Below, piece by piece: positions 53,352-61,800 of a DNA stretch of 64,000 nucleotides. Each line of letters begins with the position of its first letter. The first letter of the stretch is position 1. The position numbers were made by a program, and so were the translations under genes. Under the pieces are notes generated by a model, which did no database searches, was not told where the DNA came from, and saw nothing but the letters and a program-made list of their open reading frames with translations. The stretch is taken from positions 1-64,000 of the forward strand of contig JANNNB010000054.1 of the NCBI GenBank assembly GCA_031398325.1, written 5' to 3'. This stretch comes from Sva-07 sp031398325. Lineage in GTDB: Bacteria; Actinomycetota; Acidimicrobiia; Acidimicrobiales; Ilumatobacteraceae.

Positions 53352-53369
53352 TCGCGCAGCCTCGTGCAC

Positions 53370-53414
53370 GGCGATGAGCCAGTGAACTGACTGTCGGGCG
53401 GTTCGCTCATGGCC
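53370..53414. repeat. Dispersed palindrome copy C
   Basis: Starts GGCGATGAGCC and ends GCTCATGGCC. Positions 53393-53410 are identical to 18930-18947 of copy A over 18 nt. The left arm has diverged, so the hairpin is imperfect. Copies B and C are 18 nt apart. Confidence 0.6.
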
Positions 53415-53440
53415 GGGGCCGGCGCCGGAGGGTGGACCGT

Positions 53441-53446
53441 TAGGCT
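53441..53446 (+). promoter_or_regulatory. -10 hexamer TAGGCT of the hemB-hemL operon
   Basis: TAGGCT lies 7 nt before the GTG at 53454. Confidence 0.6.
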
Positions 53447-53453
53447 CGGCGGG

Positions 53454-54461
53454 GTGCTGGACCTTCCCGTTCCGTTGCAACGTCCGCGCCGCCTTCGCCG
53501 GTCGCGGGCGATGCGCGAGCTCGTGGCCGAATCGCACCTGCGGGTCGACGACCTGATCGCCCCCCTGTTCGTCCGTGAGGGGATCGCCGAGCCGCAGCCG
53601 ATCGAGTCGCTTCCCGGTGTCGTACAGCACACCAGGGCGTCGTTGCGTACCGAGGTCGAACATCTCGCGTCGCTCGGCGTCCGCTCGGTGATCCTGTTCG
53701 GTGTCCCTGCGACGAAGGACGCGGTCGGCAGCGGCTCGTGCGACCCCGACGGAGTGGTCCAGGTGTCGCTGCGCGACCTGCGCAGCGACCTCGGCGACGA
53801 CATCGTCGTGATGGCAGATCTCTGCGTCGACGAGTACACCGACCACGGACACTGCGGCATCGTCGACGAGCACGGGGATGTCGACAACGACGCGACCCTG
53901 GAGCTGTACGCGCAGGCGGCGGTCGCTCAGGCGCGAGCGGGCGCCCACGTCGTCGCCCCGAGCGGGATGATGGACGGCCAGGTCGCGGTGATCCGCACGG
54001 CGCTCGACGCCGATGGCCACGCCGACGTCGCGATCCTCGCGTACGCCGCGAAGTACGCCAGCGCCCTCTACGGGCCGTTCCGTGAGGCAGTCGACGTCAG
54101 CATCGCCGACGGCGGCGACCGCAAGGGATATCAGCAGGACTGGCGCAACATGCGTGAGGCGCGACGTGAGATCGATCTGGACATCGCCGAGGGTGCGGAC
54201 ATGGTGATGGTCAAGCCGGCGCTGGCATACCTGGACGTGATCGCCGACACGGCCCGACGAGTCGACGTGCCGGTCGCGGCGTATCACGTGAGCGGGGAGT
54301 ACGCGATGATCCATGCCGCGGGTGAGCGGGGCTGGATCGACGCCGATGCCGTGGCGCTCGAGCACCTCGGCGCGATCAAGCGGGCCGGTGCCGACATCGT
54401 GCTGACCTACTTCACCCGCTGGTTCGCAGAATCGGTCGCCGACGGGCGGATCGCCCGATGA
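53454..54461 (+). CDS. hemB: Delta-aminolevulinic acid dehydratase (porphobilinogen synthase)
   Basis: 335 residues. It condenses two 5-aminolevulinates to porphobilinogen. The metal-site segment is DLCVDEYTDHGHCG, intermediate between the Zn-type (CxC) and Mg-type (AxD) motifs and like that of other Actinobacteria. The two active-site Lys residues are in AILAYAAKYASALYGPFR and MVMVKPAL. The GTG at 53454 has TAGGCT 7 nt upstream. hemL overlaps it by 4 nt (ATGA). It has its own promoter, separate from the rex-hemACD operon. Confidence 0.96.
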   Translation: MLDLPVPLQRPRRLRRSRAMRELVAESHLRVDDLIAPLFVREGIAEPQPIESLPGVVQHTRASLRTEVEHLASLGVRSVILFGVPATKDAVGSGSCDPDGVVQVSLRDLRSDLGDDIVVMADLCVDEYTDHGHCGIVDEHGDVDNDATLELYAQAAVAQARAGAHVVAPSGMMDGQVAVIRTALDADGHADVAILAYAAKYASALYGPFREAVDVSIADGGDRKGYQQDWRNMREARREIDLDIAEGADMVMVKPALAYLDVIADTARRVDVPVAAYHVSGEYAMIHAAGERGWIDADAVALEHLGAIKRAGADIVLTYFTRWFAESVADGRIAR

Positions 54462-55810
54462 CCACGATCGCGGTCTGTGATCCCGTTCGTTGCGTCGAGG
54501 CGGGCTGCACCGCGACGGTGTGTGTCGGTGCTGGCATTCCGTCGAATGCGGAACTGTTCGCCCGTTCGAAGGCCGCCATCCCTGGCGGCGTCAATTCATC
54601 GATCCGTGCGTTCAAGGCGGTCGGCGGCGAGCCGTATGTCGTCGCCCGTGCTTCGGGGGCCACGGTCACCGACGTCGAGGGCACCACCTACCTCGATCTC
54701 GTCCAGAGCTACGGGGCGATCATCCTCGGCCATGCGCACCCTGCGGTGACCGAGGCGCTGAGCCGTGCGGCCGTCGACGGGACGTCGTTCGGAGCTCCGA
54801 CGCCACGCGAGATGAAGCTCGCCGAGGCGATCATCGAGCGGGTACCGAGCTGCGAACGGGTGCGCCTCATGAACTCCGGGACCGAGGCCACGAGCACGGC
54901 GGTGCGGCTCGCACGCGGTGCCACGGGTCGCGACCGCATCGTGACGTTCGCAGGCAACTTCCACGGTGCCACCGACGCGTTGCTCGTCGCCGGTGGCAGC
55001 GGTGTCGCGACGCTGGGTCTGCCCGGTACGGCTGGTGTGCCCCGCGGCGCGGTCGCCGAGACGATGGTCGTGCCGTACAACCTGGTGCCGACCCTCGACG
55101 AGCAGGTCGCGGCGGTCATCGTCGAGCCGATCGCGGCGAACATGGGTGTCGTCGCACCACTTCCGGGATTCCTGGAGGGACTGCGTGCGGAATGTGACCG
55201 TGTCGGGGCGCTCCTCATCTTCGACGAGGTGATCACCGGGTTCCGGATCGGTCCAGGGGGCGCTCAGGCGAAGTACGACGTGAAGCCTGATCTGACCTGC
55301 TTCGGCAAGGTGATCGGTGGTGGTCTTCCCATCGGTGCGGTCGGCGGGCGTCGCGATCTGATGGAGCATCTGTCGCCGCTCGGCCCCGTGTTCCACGCTG
55401 GCACGCTGGCCGGAAACCCGATGGCCACGGCTGCCGGCCTCGCCGCACTCGACCAGCTGGACGGCGACGTCTACATCGAGCTCATGGCACGCGCTCGCCA
55501 TCTGTCGTCGCTGATGCGTGATGCCTGCCATTCGGCCGGACTCGTCGTGAGCTTCCCCGTCGTCGGCACCCTCTTCGGCATCGTGTGTGGCGACGCGGCC
55601 GGCGATGTGGTGAACTTCGACGACGCCAAAGGCACCGACGAAGCGATGTATGCAGCCTTCTTCCAAGCCATGCTGGCCGAAGGCGTCGCGATGGCGCCCG
55701 GTGCTTACGAGGCGATCTTCGTCGGTCTCGGCCACGACGACCGCGTGATCGCGCAGATCGCCGACGCAGCCCACTGCGCCGCAGGCGTCGTCGCTGCCAG
55801 CTCTCGCTGA
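54458..55810 (+). CDS. hemL: Glutamate-1-semialdehyde 2,1-aminomutase
   Basis: 450 residues. PLP-dependent; it converts glutamate-1-semialdehyde to 5-aminolevulinate. Recognisable segments are ARSKAAIPGGVNSSIRAF, MNSGTEATSTAVRLARG, LIFDEVITGFR, the PLP-Lys region CFGKVIGGGLPIGAVGG near residue 288 and FHAGTLAGNPMA near 311. The ATG overlaps the hemB stop. The first 26 residues are an extra, Cys-rich extension with four Cys (CDPVRCVEAGCTATVC); an internal GTG at 54518 would skip most of it. Confidence 0.95.
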   Translation: MTTIAVCDPVRCVEAGCTATVCVGAGIPSNAELFARSKAAIPGGVNSSIRAFKAVGGEPYVVARASGATVTDVEGTTYLDLVQSYGAIILGHAHPAVTEALSRAAVDGTSFGAPTPREMKLAEAIIERVPSCERVRLMNSGTEATSTAVRLARGATGRDRIVTFAGNFHGATDALLVAGGSGVATLGLPGTAGVPRGAVAETMVVPYNLVPTLDEQVAAVIVEPIAANMGVVAPLPGFLEGLRAECDRVGALLIFDEVITGFRIGPGGAQAKYDVKPDLTCFGKVIGGGLPIGAVGGRRDLMEHLSPLGPVFHAGTLAGNPMATAAGLAALDQLDGDVYIELMARARHLSSLMRDACHSAGLVVSFPVVGTLFGIVCGDAAGDVVNFDDAKGTDEAMYAAFFQAMLAEGVAMAPGAYEAIFVGLGHDDRVIAQIADAAHCAAGVVAASSR

Positions 55811-55821
55811 GATCCCAGCGA

Positions 55822-55827
55822 TACGTT
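55822..55827 (+). promoter_or_regulatory. -10 hexamer TACGTT before the secreted unknown gene
   Basis: TACGTT lies 7 nt before the GTG at 55835. Confidence 0.5.
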
Positions 55828-55834
55828 AGGCGCA

Positions 55835-56518
55835 GTGCGAGAACTCCTGTCGTGGCGTCTGGTCGCCGCCTTGGCCGCCCTGGCCGGCCTTGCGTTCCTG
55901 GCCAGTTCGATCCTGGCCGACGACGACGAATTGGCCGCCATCGTCGACCCCGCCCCCGAAGAACGTCGGATCGACCTGATCGCTCCGGTCATCGCGCCGC
56001 TCCCCTCGGACGATTTCGAACTCGGCGACGACGGCGTGACGGTCGGCTACCTCGATCTGCTGTTGCCGGGTGACCGCACGATGCGCGTCGCTCCGGGCAC
56101 TCCGGGAGAGATCACCTGTGAGGACTTCGACCAGTTCAATGCCTGCGGCGTGTTCGCCGACGTGCTCGGTGACGCCGTGGTCTGGTTCGCGCTGGTACCC
56201 GCCGCCGGCGATCTCACCGCTGAGCTCCCACCGATCGTGGACCTCGACGAAGGGTTTGCCGTGCTCGAGAACGGCTGGCGCATCGCCTACCCGCCGGTGA
56301 TCGAGCGAGATTGTGGCGACATCGACATCCCCAGCTTCAGCGACTTCCTCGAGGACTACGGTCCGGACAGTGTGTCGATCGTCGACCTCAACCTGCAACA
56401 GGTCACCCGGGTCCGTTGCGGCGACGTCGATCCGACCGCGACGACCGCGCCCGCACCGACGTCCGTGCCGGTATCGACGTCCGTGCCGGTATCGGCTCCG
56501 TCGCCGCAGGAAGGCTGA
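55835..56518 (+). CDS. Anchored or secreted protein of unknown function
   Basis: 227 residues; I recognise no family. A hydrophobic N-terminal helix (residues 8-27, LVAALAALAGLAFLASSILA) can be a signal anchor. The remainder is acidic with four Cys (at EITCEDFDQFNACG, ERDCGDI and RVRCGDV) that may form two disulfides outside the cell. The C-terminus is a Pro/Thr/Ser-rich tail with a short repeat of TSVPVS. GTG 55835 is supported by the leaderless -10. It follows hemL and precedes convergent genes. Confidence 0.7.
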   Translation: MRELLSWRLVAALAALAGLAFLASSILADDDELAAIVDPAPEERRIDLIAPVIAPLPSDDFELGDDGVTVGYLDLLLPGDRTMRVAPGTPGEITCEDFDQFNACGVFADVLGDAVVWFALVPAAGDLTAELPPIVDLDEGFAVLENGWRIAYPPVIERDCGDIDIPSFSDFLEDYGPDSVSIVDLNLQQVTRVRCGDVDPTATTAPAPTSVPVSTSVPVSAPSPQEG

Positions 56519-56549
56519 CCCGCCGAGCTCGACGACGCCTGGACCGCGA

Positions 56550-57515
56550 TCAGCCGAGGAGGCTGTGGGCGGCGGCGAGGCCCGAGTTGTGGGCACCTTC
56601 GATCCGGGGCCCGGCGAATGCGTCGCCGGCCAGGATGATCGATCCGCCGTCGATCAGTCGGCACGGGTCCGGTGCGATCGTCCTGGGTGTGGCGAACCGC
56701 CACTTCTTCACCTGGTGCTCGATCACCCGGGCGTCGCCGAGCCACGACCGGGCCTCCTCCAGCAGCCGCTCGGCGAGTGTCTCGGTCGAGTCGTCCCAGT
56801 GCGCTTCGCTCCACGCGGGGTTGGCGTGGAACGTGACTGCCGGAACCGAGCTGACACGCTTCGACATGTTGTCGGCGATGCAGCTGAAGACATCGTCGAC
56901 CGGCTGCACTCCGCCGGTCGGTGAGATCTCGACGGGCCGGTCGAGCGCTGCGAGTAGGCAGATGGTGCGGTCGTAGTCGACACGGAACGTGTCGAGCTCC
57001 AGTTCGAGATGGGTGTCGGCGAGAAGGCCGAAGGTCTGGGCGAGCGGGCTCGTGATGATCACCCGGTCGGCTGGTCGGATCGTCCCGTCGTCGATGACGA
57101 CGTCCCAGCCCACTGTGGCCCGCAGGCGTGCCGACTCTGTTCGCCGCACGGTGAACGCCATCGTCGAGCACTCGACTCGGAGGCCGATCGCGAGATCCTT
57201 GGCGAGCGATGTCATGCCGCCCGGGGCGGCGTAGCGCGGGTGTCCGTCGTCGTTGGAGAAACCGTGGTTCCACACCATCACCAGACCGCGCTCGATCCAG
57301 TCGTCGACGCGGTGGCGGAACGCCGGCGTTCGGACGGTGAAGAACTGCGCGCCGTGGTCGAAGGTCGCGGCACCGATTCGACGGGTTGCCATGCGTCCAC
57401 CGGGCGAGCGGCCCTTGTCGACCACGACGACGTCGATCTCGCCGTTCGACTCCGCCTGCAGGGTCTGAGCGGCCACGAGGCCGGCCATGCCGGCGCCGAT
57501 GACGACGACGCGCAT
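56550..57515 (-). CDS. FAD-dependent amine oxidase/renalase-like protein
   Basis: 321 residues. The N-terminal dinucleotide-binding motif reads VVVIGAGMAGLVAAQTL, then VVVDKGRSPGGRMATRRIG, which matches the renalase-like/COG3380 group. HGAQFFTVR near 55 and the C-terminal FAD motif LAGDAFAGPRIEGAHNSGLAAA are present. The substrate is unknown. The ATG overlaps the stop of the upstream alpha/beta hydrolase by one base (TGATG). Confidence 0.87.
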   Translation of the reverse strand: MRVVVIGAGMAGLVAAQTLQAESNGEIDVVVVDKGRSPGGRMATRRIGAATFDHGAQFFTVRTPAFRHRVDDWIERGLVMVWNHGFSNDDGHPRYAAPGGMTSLAKDLAIGLRVECSTMAFTVRRTESARLRATVGWDVVIDDGTIRPADRVIITSPLAQTFGLLADTHLELELDTFRVDYDRTICLLAALDRPVEISPTGGVQPVDDVFSCIADNMSKRVSSVPAVTFHANPAWSEAHWDDSTETLAERLLEEARSWLGDARVIEHQVKKWRFATPRTIAPDPCRLIDGGSIILAGDAFAGPRIEGAHNSGLAAAHSLLG

Positions 57516-58399
57516 CAGCCGCCCGCAGCGGAGACCACGGTCAGGTGGACCGGGGTCGGCGCAGCGGCCAACCGTTCTTGGTGCGCCCGTTCGGCTCGAC
57601 CGAGGAACTCCAACAGCACGCGGTTGAACGTCGTCGCGTGTTCGACCATGAAGCCATGGGCGGCACCACTGATCACGACGAGTTCGGCAGTCGGGATGCG
57701 GTCGGCGAGATCTTCACTGTCGCCGCGGGGCGTGAGGATGTCCTGATTCCCGACGAGGACCAGCGTGGGCACATCGATGTCGGGGAGACGCTCGATGAGC
57801 TCCTCGTGTTGGGACGTGGCGTTCAGCAGTGCGTCGCACTGTGCGGCGAACGCATGGGCGGGCCGGCCGAGCGCGAGCGGGCCGAGCCAACCGAGGGCGG
57901 GCAGGACGCGACGGAACGAGCGCGGGCCGATCACCCATCGTGCGGCTTCCTGGCCCATCGAGCTGATGCCGCGTTCGAGTGCAACGTCACGCCAGCTGGT
58001 GAGGAGCTCCTCCCGCCACGGATGATTCCGTCCTGCGGTGCAGGCAAGTGTGAGCGAGCGAGTCCGTTCGGGATACTTCACCGCCACGATCTGACTGATC
58101 GCTCCGCCCATCGACGCCCCGACCACGTGTGCGGTGTCGACCCCGGCGTGGTCGAGCACGGCGATGGCGTCGTCGGCCATCTGCTCCAGCGAGTACGGCC
58201 CGTGGGGTTTGTCGCTGCGACCGGCGCCCCGGTTGTCGAGGGCCACCGCGTTGTACCAGGGGGCGGTTCCGAGCCGCTGCAGGTCCCAGCCGTGCTTGTC
58301 GGCACCGAGACCCTGGATGAACAGGATCGGGGGCGTACCGGGGCGGCCGGTCACCTGATAATGAATTCGGGTTCCGTCGTTGCTGCGGACGTACGTCAT
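57515..58399 (-). CDS. Alpha/beta hydrolase
   Basis: 294 residues. PILFIQGLGADKHGW near 28, ALDNRGAGRSDKP near 56 and the nucleophile elbow VVGASMGGAISQIV (GASMG) near 94 define the fold. The acidic residue is likely in VLVGNQDILTPRGD and the catalytic His in ISGAAHGFMVEH. The substrate is unknown. ATG 58399 (MTYVRSNDGTRIHYQ) is preferred to the open frame's ATG at 58441. It is coupled to the FAD protein gene downstream. Confidence 0.87.
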   Translation of the reverse strand: MTYVRSNDGTRIHYQVTGRPGTPPILFIQGLGADKHGWDLQRLGTAPWYNAVALDNRGAGRSDKPHGPYSLEQMADDAIAVLDHAGVDTAHVVGASMGGAISQIVAVKYPERTRSLTLACTAGRNHPWREELLTSWRDVALERGISSMGQEAARWVIGPRSFRRVLPALGWLGPLALGRPAHAFAAQCDALLNATSQHEELIERLPDIDVPTLVLVGNQDILTPRGDSEDLADRIPTAELVVISGAAHGFMVEHATTFNRVLLEFLGRAERAHQERLAAAPTPVHLTVVSAAGG

Positions 58400-58437
58400 G
58401 CTGCTCGTTCGCTCTCCGGGGGCGTTTCTACTGCTCG

Positions 58438-59160
58438 TCATCGGGCTCCACCGATCCCGGTCAGCGGAAACCAGTCGAGCGGGGTGCCCGTGCGGATCTC
58501 GCCCATTTCGTCGAGGAGTCGTCCGATACGACTGCGGAGATGATCGGCCAGTTCCAGTTCAGCGAGCGGTCCTCGCCGGCGGCGGGATGGGCGTGTCGCG
58601 TTTCCGATCTCGACGCGGGCGCTCCGACCGAGGGGCGTGCTCGTCGTGGCGGCCGGGAAGGCCTGGACCCCCGCTGCGGTCGCTGCGCCCACCAGATCGT
58701 GGCGCACGCGGCCGACGTCTCGAAGGCCCGTGGTCGCCTCGGCGCCCATGACGACGAGTTCGCCGGCACGGAGGGCACCGAACAACTCGTCGGGGTGATC
58801 GAGCAGGCCACCGATCCGACGGGCCAGCGGGCCGAGTGGTGCCACGTCGCTGCGCCCGACGAATCGCACCGGACGATCGACGGCCTCGCTGATCGCCAGG
58901 GCGGAGAAGATCGGGGCGAGTGCGAACCGCCTGGCATTGACGACGATCAGAGCCCCCTTGCGACGGGGCAGATGCTGATCGCCGCCGACAGAGACATTCC
59001 AGCGAAGTTGGGCGAGACCGAGGATGCTGCGCACGAGGCGGGCATCGCGGCCCCAATCGTCGACCATGCCGGCAGGCTCGTCGACGAGATGCATCGGCAG
59101 GTCGAAGACGCGGCCGAGCGCTGGCGAGCCGTGGTCGGTGAGACCGTTGAAGCCGGCCAT
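58438..59160 (-). CDS. PlsC-like acyltransferase-fold protein lacking the catalytic motif
   Basis: 240 residues. The overall pattern follows lysophosphatidate acyltransferases: HLPRRKGALIVVNARRF, RPVRFVGRSDVAPLGPLARRIG and ALRAGELVVMGAEAT. The catalytic NHX4D motif is replaced by NARRFAL (His to Ala, Asp to Leu), and the FPEGT block by MGAEAT. It is probably catalytically inactive. The ATG at 59160 overlaps the stop of the epimerase-like gene (TGATG), so the two work together or at least are co-translated. Confidence 0.7.
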   Translation of the reverse strand: MAGFNGLTDHGSPALGRVFDLPMHLVDEPAGMVDDWGRDARLVRSILGLAQLRWNVSVGGDQHLPRRKGALIVVNARRFALAPIFSALAISEAVDRPVRFVGRSDVAPLGPLARRIGGLLDHPDELFGALRAGELVVMGAEATTGLRDVGRVRHDLVGAATAAGVQAFPAATTSTPLGRSARVEIGNATRPSRRRRGPLAELELADHLRSRIGRLLDEMGEIRTGTPLDWFPLTGIGGAR

Positions 59161-60131
59161 CAGGCGACCGCCCGTCGCGCTGGTTGGCGGATGATGCTCG
59201 GCCAACCGTAGAGGCGGTCGATGACCTCCGAGGTGGTCGCTTCGGGCACGACGCCGAGTAGCTCGGACATTCGTCCGTTGTCGGCGAGGCGACCGCGGTG
59301 GAGCGTCTCGGCGACATGATCGGGGATCGGCGAGCCGAACAGATAGCTCATCGTTCGGGCGATCTGCCATTCCGGCCCGATGAGCGGCAGCGGGATCCGT
59401 CGGCCCCGTCGCAGCGCTTGCAGACACGTGATCGCGCCGCTGGCGACGACGTTGACCGGTTGCGACAGACCGTTCCGGGCGGCCGCCACGATGGCACGGG
59501 CGGCGTCTCGGTCTTCGATGACGGCGAACGGCGGATCGGCGAGGAGGGAGAACGGCACGACGGGCATACGCAGCATCCGTCCGAGCGGCGACGGCACGTG
59601 CGGCCCGAGTACCGGTGCGAGCCGAACTGCACCGATGCTGACGCCGACGCGATTGGCGACACGAGACGCGATGTGTTCGATCTCGGCGACCGTGCGACCC
59701 CAATCCGACGTGGGGCGCACGGGGGCGGTCTCATCCGGCCGGGTCAGCGCATTACGGCTCCGCCCGTAGATCTCGATGCCGCTGCGCACGATCACGTTCT
59801 CGAGGGCAGGACATTCTGCGGCGGCGCCGATGATCGACGTCGCAGCCTGGTCGGTGAGGTGGCGGGCGACGTTCGGTGAGGCTCGCGCGTCGGGTTCCCA
59901 CACGCCGACGTGGACCAGTACGTGCGGGTTGAACCGCGTGATGATCTCGACGATCCGGTCGTGATCCGCCGGAGGGACTCGGTGGAACGTGGTCTTCGGC
60001 AGGCGCCGACGTGGCGGGTCGGCGTCGATGCCGGACAGCGGCCCGACCCATGGTTCTGTTTCGAGCATGCTGGCCACGAGCGTGCCGAGCTCGCTGCCGA
60101 CCCCGCTGACGAAGACGCGCCGTCCACCCAT
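59160..60131 (-). CDS. NAD-dependent epimerase/dehydratase-like protein
   Basis: 323 residues, extended short-chain dehydrogenase fold. The N-terminus reads GRRVFVSGVGSELGTLVASML; the usual GxxGxxG is GVGSELG. VLVHVGVWEPD, IVRSGIEIYGRS (with a candidate Tyr) and AVRLAPVLGPHVPSPL are typical of this superfamily. The YxxxK pair is not evident. The C-terminal half is unassigned. ATG 60131 is chosen because TACGGT lies 8 nt upstream, while the ATG at 60137 is too close to it. It is the first gene of the operon with the PlsC-like protein. Confidence 0.75.
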   Translation of the reverse strand: MGGRRVFVSGVGSELGTLVASMLETEPWVGPLSGIDADPPRRRLPKTTFHRVPPADHDRIVEIITRFNPHVLVHVGVWEPDARASPNVARHLTDQAATSIIGAAAECPALENVIVRSGIEIYGRSRNALTRPDETAPVRPTSDWGRTVAEIEHIASRVANRVGVSIGAVRLAPVLGPHVPSPLGRMLRMPVVPFSLLADPPFAVIEDRDAARAIVAAARNGLSQPVNVVASGAITCLQALRRGRRIPLPLIGPEWQIARTMSYLFGSPIPDHVAETLHRGRLADNGRMSELLGVVPEATTSEVIDRLYGWPSIIRQPARRAVA

Positions 60132-60139
60132 CACCATGA

Positions 60140-60145
60140 ACCGTA
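60140..60145 (-). promoter_or_regulatory. -10 hexamer TACGGT of the epimerase/PlsC-like operon
   Basis: TACGGT on the minus strand, 8 nt before the ATG at 60131. Confidence 0.5.
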
Positions 60146-60266
60146 GCCCCGTGAGTCCACCGTCCAAGGGTTCGGACGTGATCCATCGTTCACATTCCCG
60201 TCGCATTCCCGACGTGGAACGGACCGGGTCGGAGCGTTGTGTGACGGATCGATGACGAAATCGTCC

Positions 60267-60272
60267 TAGGCT
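60267..60272 (+). promoter_or_regulatory. -10 hexamer TAGGCT before the M23 peptidase gene
   Basis: TAGGCT lies 99 nt before the ATG at 60372, so the transcript would have a leader of about 90 nt unless a TTG at 60282 is the start. No riboswitch is recognised in the 60138-60371 gap. Confidence 0.4.
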
Positions 60273-60371
60273 TTCGTCAAGTTGGTCGGCAACGGTGCCG
60301 ATCGAAGACACGAAGCACTGCTCACGACGTTGCGTGCTCCGCTCGGATCGACAATTCTCAGTTCAACCGCC

Positions 60372-61076
60372 ATGTGTGACTGCACCCCCCACCTTCCCGA
60401 TGCCGCTGACGTGCTGCCGGCCACTTTGGCCGCGTCCGGCCTGCGGCTCAACCGCCGCAAGGCGCTGCTGGCGCTCGCTGCCGGCGCCGGAGCCCTGGCC
60501 GCCGGTGCGTTGGGTGGCGGTGCGTTCGGGAGCGGCGGCGTGATGGCGGCCGGCGCCCTCGACGAGCCGGGGAACGCACTGAAGCCGGCGAGGCGGCTGA
60601 TTCTGGAGCCTCGCAAGGCGCCGACGCCTCCCGCCGGCAAGCTGATCTTCCCGATCGAGATCCCGCCGACGTCGAACATCTACGTGCTCGACAACTTCGG
60701 TGACTGCCGCGGGCACGAAGGCCTCGACATCTTGGCGGCGAAGGGTGGCAACCCGGTCTTCGCCGTCGCCGATGGCCAGCTGACCAAGCGCTACACGAAT
60801 ACGGGCACCGCTGGTTGGGGCTGGACCCTCTTCGTCGCCGAGACGAAGATGACGTACAAGTACTTCCACCTCGCCGAGGACCCCAACGGTCTGTCCGAAG
60901 GGATGCGGGTCAAGCTCGGCGATGTGCTCGGCTTCGTCGGGAGCAGTGGAACGAACAGCGCCACCAATTTCCACCTGCACTTCGAAATCCGTCCGAACAA
61001 CGTGCCGGTCAACCCGTTGCCGTTGCTCGACATCCCGGCCGACATCCTGATCGGTCCGCCGCAGCCGTCCTGCTAG
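60372..61076 (+). CDS. M23-family (LytM-like) metallopeptidase, exported
   Basis: 234 residues. A twin-Arg-like export signal (LRLNRRKALLALAAGAGAL) lies at about residues 26-48. The M23 domain has the zinc ligands His and Asp in CRGHEGLDILAAKG near 117 and the HxH ligand pair in NFHLHFEIRPN near 210. Family members cut peptidoglycan cross-links or act as regulators. The final GPPQPSC leaves a single C-terminal Cys. ATG 60372 is chosen; a leaderless TTG at 60282 is an alternative. Confidence 0.87.
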   Translation: MCDCTPHLPDAADVLPATLAASGLRLNRRKALLALAAGAGALAAGALGGGAFGSGGVMAAGALDEPGNALKPARRLILEPRKAPTPPAGKLIFPIEIPPTSNIYVLDNFGDCRGHEGLDILAAKGGNPVFAVADGQLTKRYTNTGTAGWGWTLFVAETKMTYKYFHLAEDPNGLSEGMRVKLGDVLGFVGSSGTNSATNFHLHFEIRPNNVPVNPLPLLDIPADILIGPPQPSC

Positions 61077-61122
61077 GTCGGCGTCCTCGGTCGGCGTCTT
61101 GGGTCCGGCTTCGTCTCGCTGA

Positions 61123-61629
61123 TCAGCGGAGTTCGTGGGCGCGCATGATGGTTTCGCGCGCGAACGGGTCGAGCTGGCGGCCGGCAATGCGCTCGGTCAC
61201 CTGGATCGCCTGGGTGGGATCCTCGATCAGGCCCGCCCAGCGGATGTAGCCGCCCATGATCCCGACGATGCGGTCGCCGACCTCGTCGCCGTGGACGAGC
61301 ACCTTGGTGCCGTGGTTCAGCAGGTCACGAATCTCCGTGTACAGCGACTTCAGGTAGATGTCGAGGTGGTCGTTGTTGAACGGCCGGTGCCGGTACGGCA
61401 GCTGGAGCTCGTCGTAGTTGTGCAGGTTGTGCGGTGCGGCGATGATCGACAGCACGCATCCGAAGCCGTTCTCGCGGAGCCAGATGATCTCTTCCTGGCG
61501 CCGGACCCGTCGGTGGCTGTCGCCGACGCCACCGGGACGTTCGCAGATCGCCAGCTTGTCCTTGAGGATCCACGTGAAGTTTCGAGGGGTGATCCCGAGG
61601 GCCCACTTGCCGCGGAGTCGTTGAGCCAT
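61123..61629 (-). CDS. Dual-specificity phosphatase-fold protein with Cys-to-Gly active site (pseudophosphatase)
   Basis: 168 residues. The pattern follows bacterial dual-specificity phosphatases: NGFGCVLSIIAAPHNLHNY, RPFNNDHLDIYLKSLYTEIRDLL and the P-loop region KVLVHGDEVGDRIVGIMGGYIRW. The signature HC(X)5R reads HGDEVGDR, so the nucleophilic Cys is Gly while the His, spacing and Arg are kept. The protein cannot use the usual cysteine mechanism. It may bind a phosphorylated ligand or regulate another phosphatase. No leaderless -10 is visible before the ATG. Confidence 0.72.
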   Translation of the reverse strand: MAQRLRGKWALGITPRNFTWILKDKLAICERPGGVGDSHRRVRRQEEIIWLRENGFGCVLSIIAAPHNLHNYDELQLPYRHRPFNNDHLDIYLKSLYTEIRDLLNHGTKVLVHGDEVGDRIVGIMGGYIRWAGLIEDPTQAIQVTERIAGRQLDPFARETIMRAHELR

Positions 61630-61800
61630 CAGCGGCGAGCGCTGTCTTTGTGATCCGCATGCATACCGGGGATCGAGACTACTCGCGAGTGCGGCACGCT
61701 CGCACGGGGATCCCGAGAAGCTCCGACAAGGTCGAGTCGTCGTGCCTCCACGGTCGCGGGGCCTCGATGCACGACCCGGAGCCCGCAACGGTCTGCAAGA

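Noticed and set aside
59161..59703. 181-codon extension of the PlsC-like protein
   Set aside because: It runs through the epimerase-like gene in another frame; the TGATG junction marks the true start.
60273..60371. c-di-AMP (ydaO) riboswitch before the M23 peptidase
   Set aside because: Actinobacterial cell-wall hydrolases often have one, but the conserved aptamer motifs are not recognisable in the leader.
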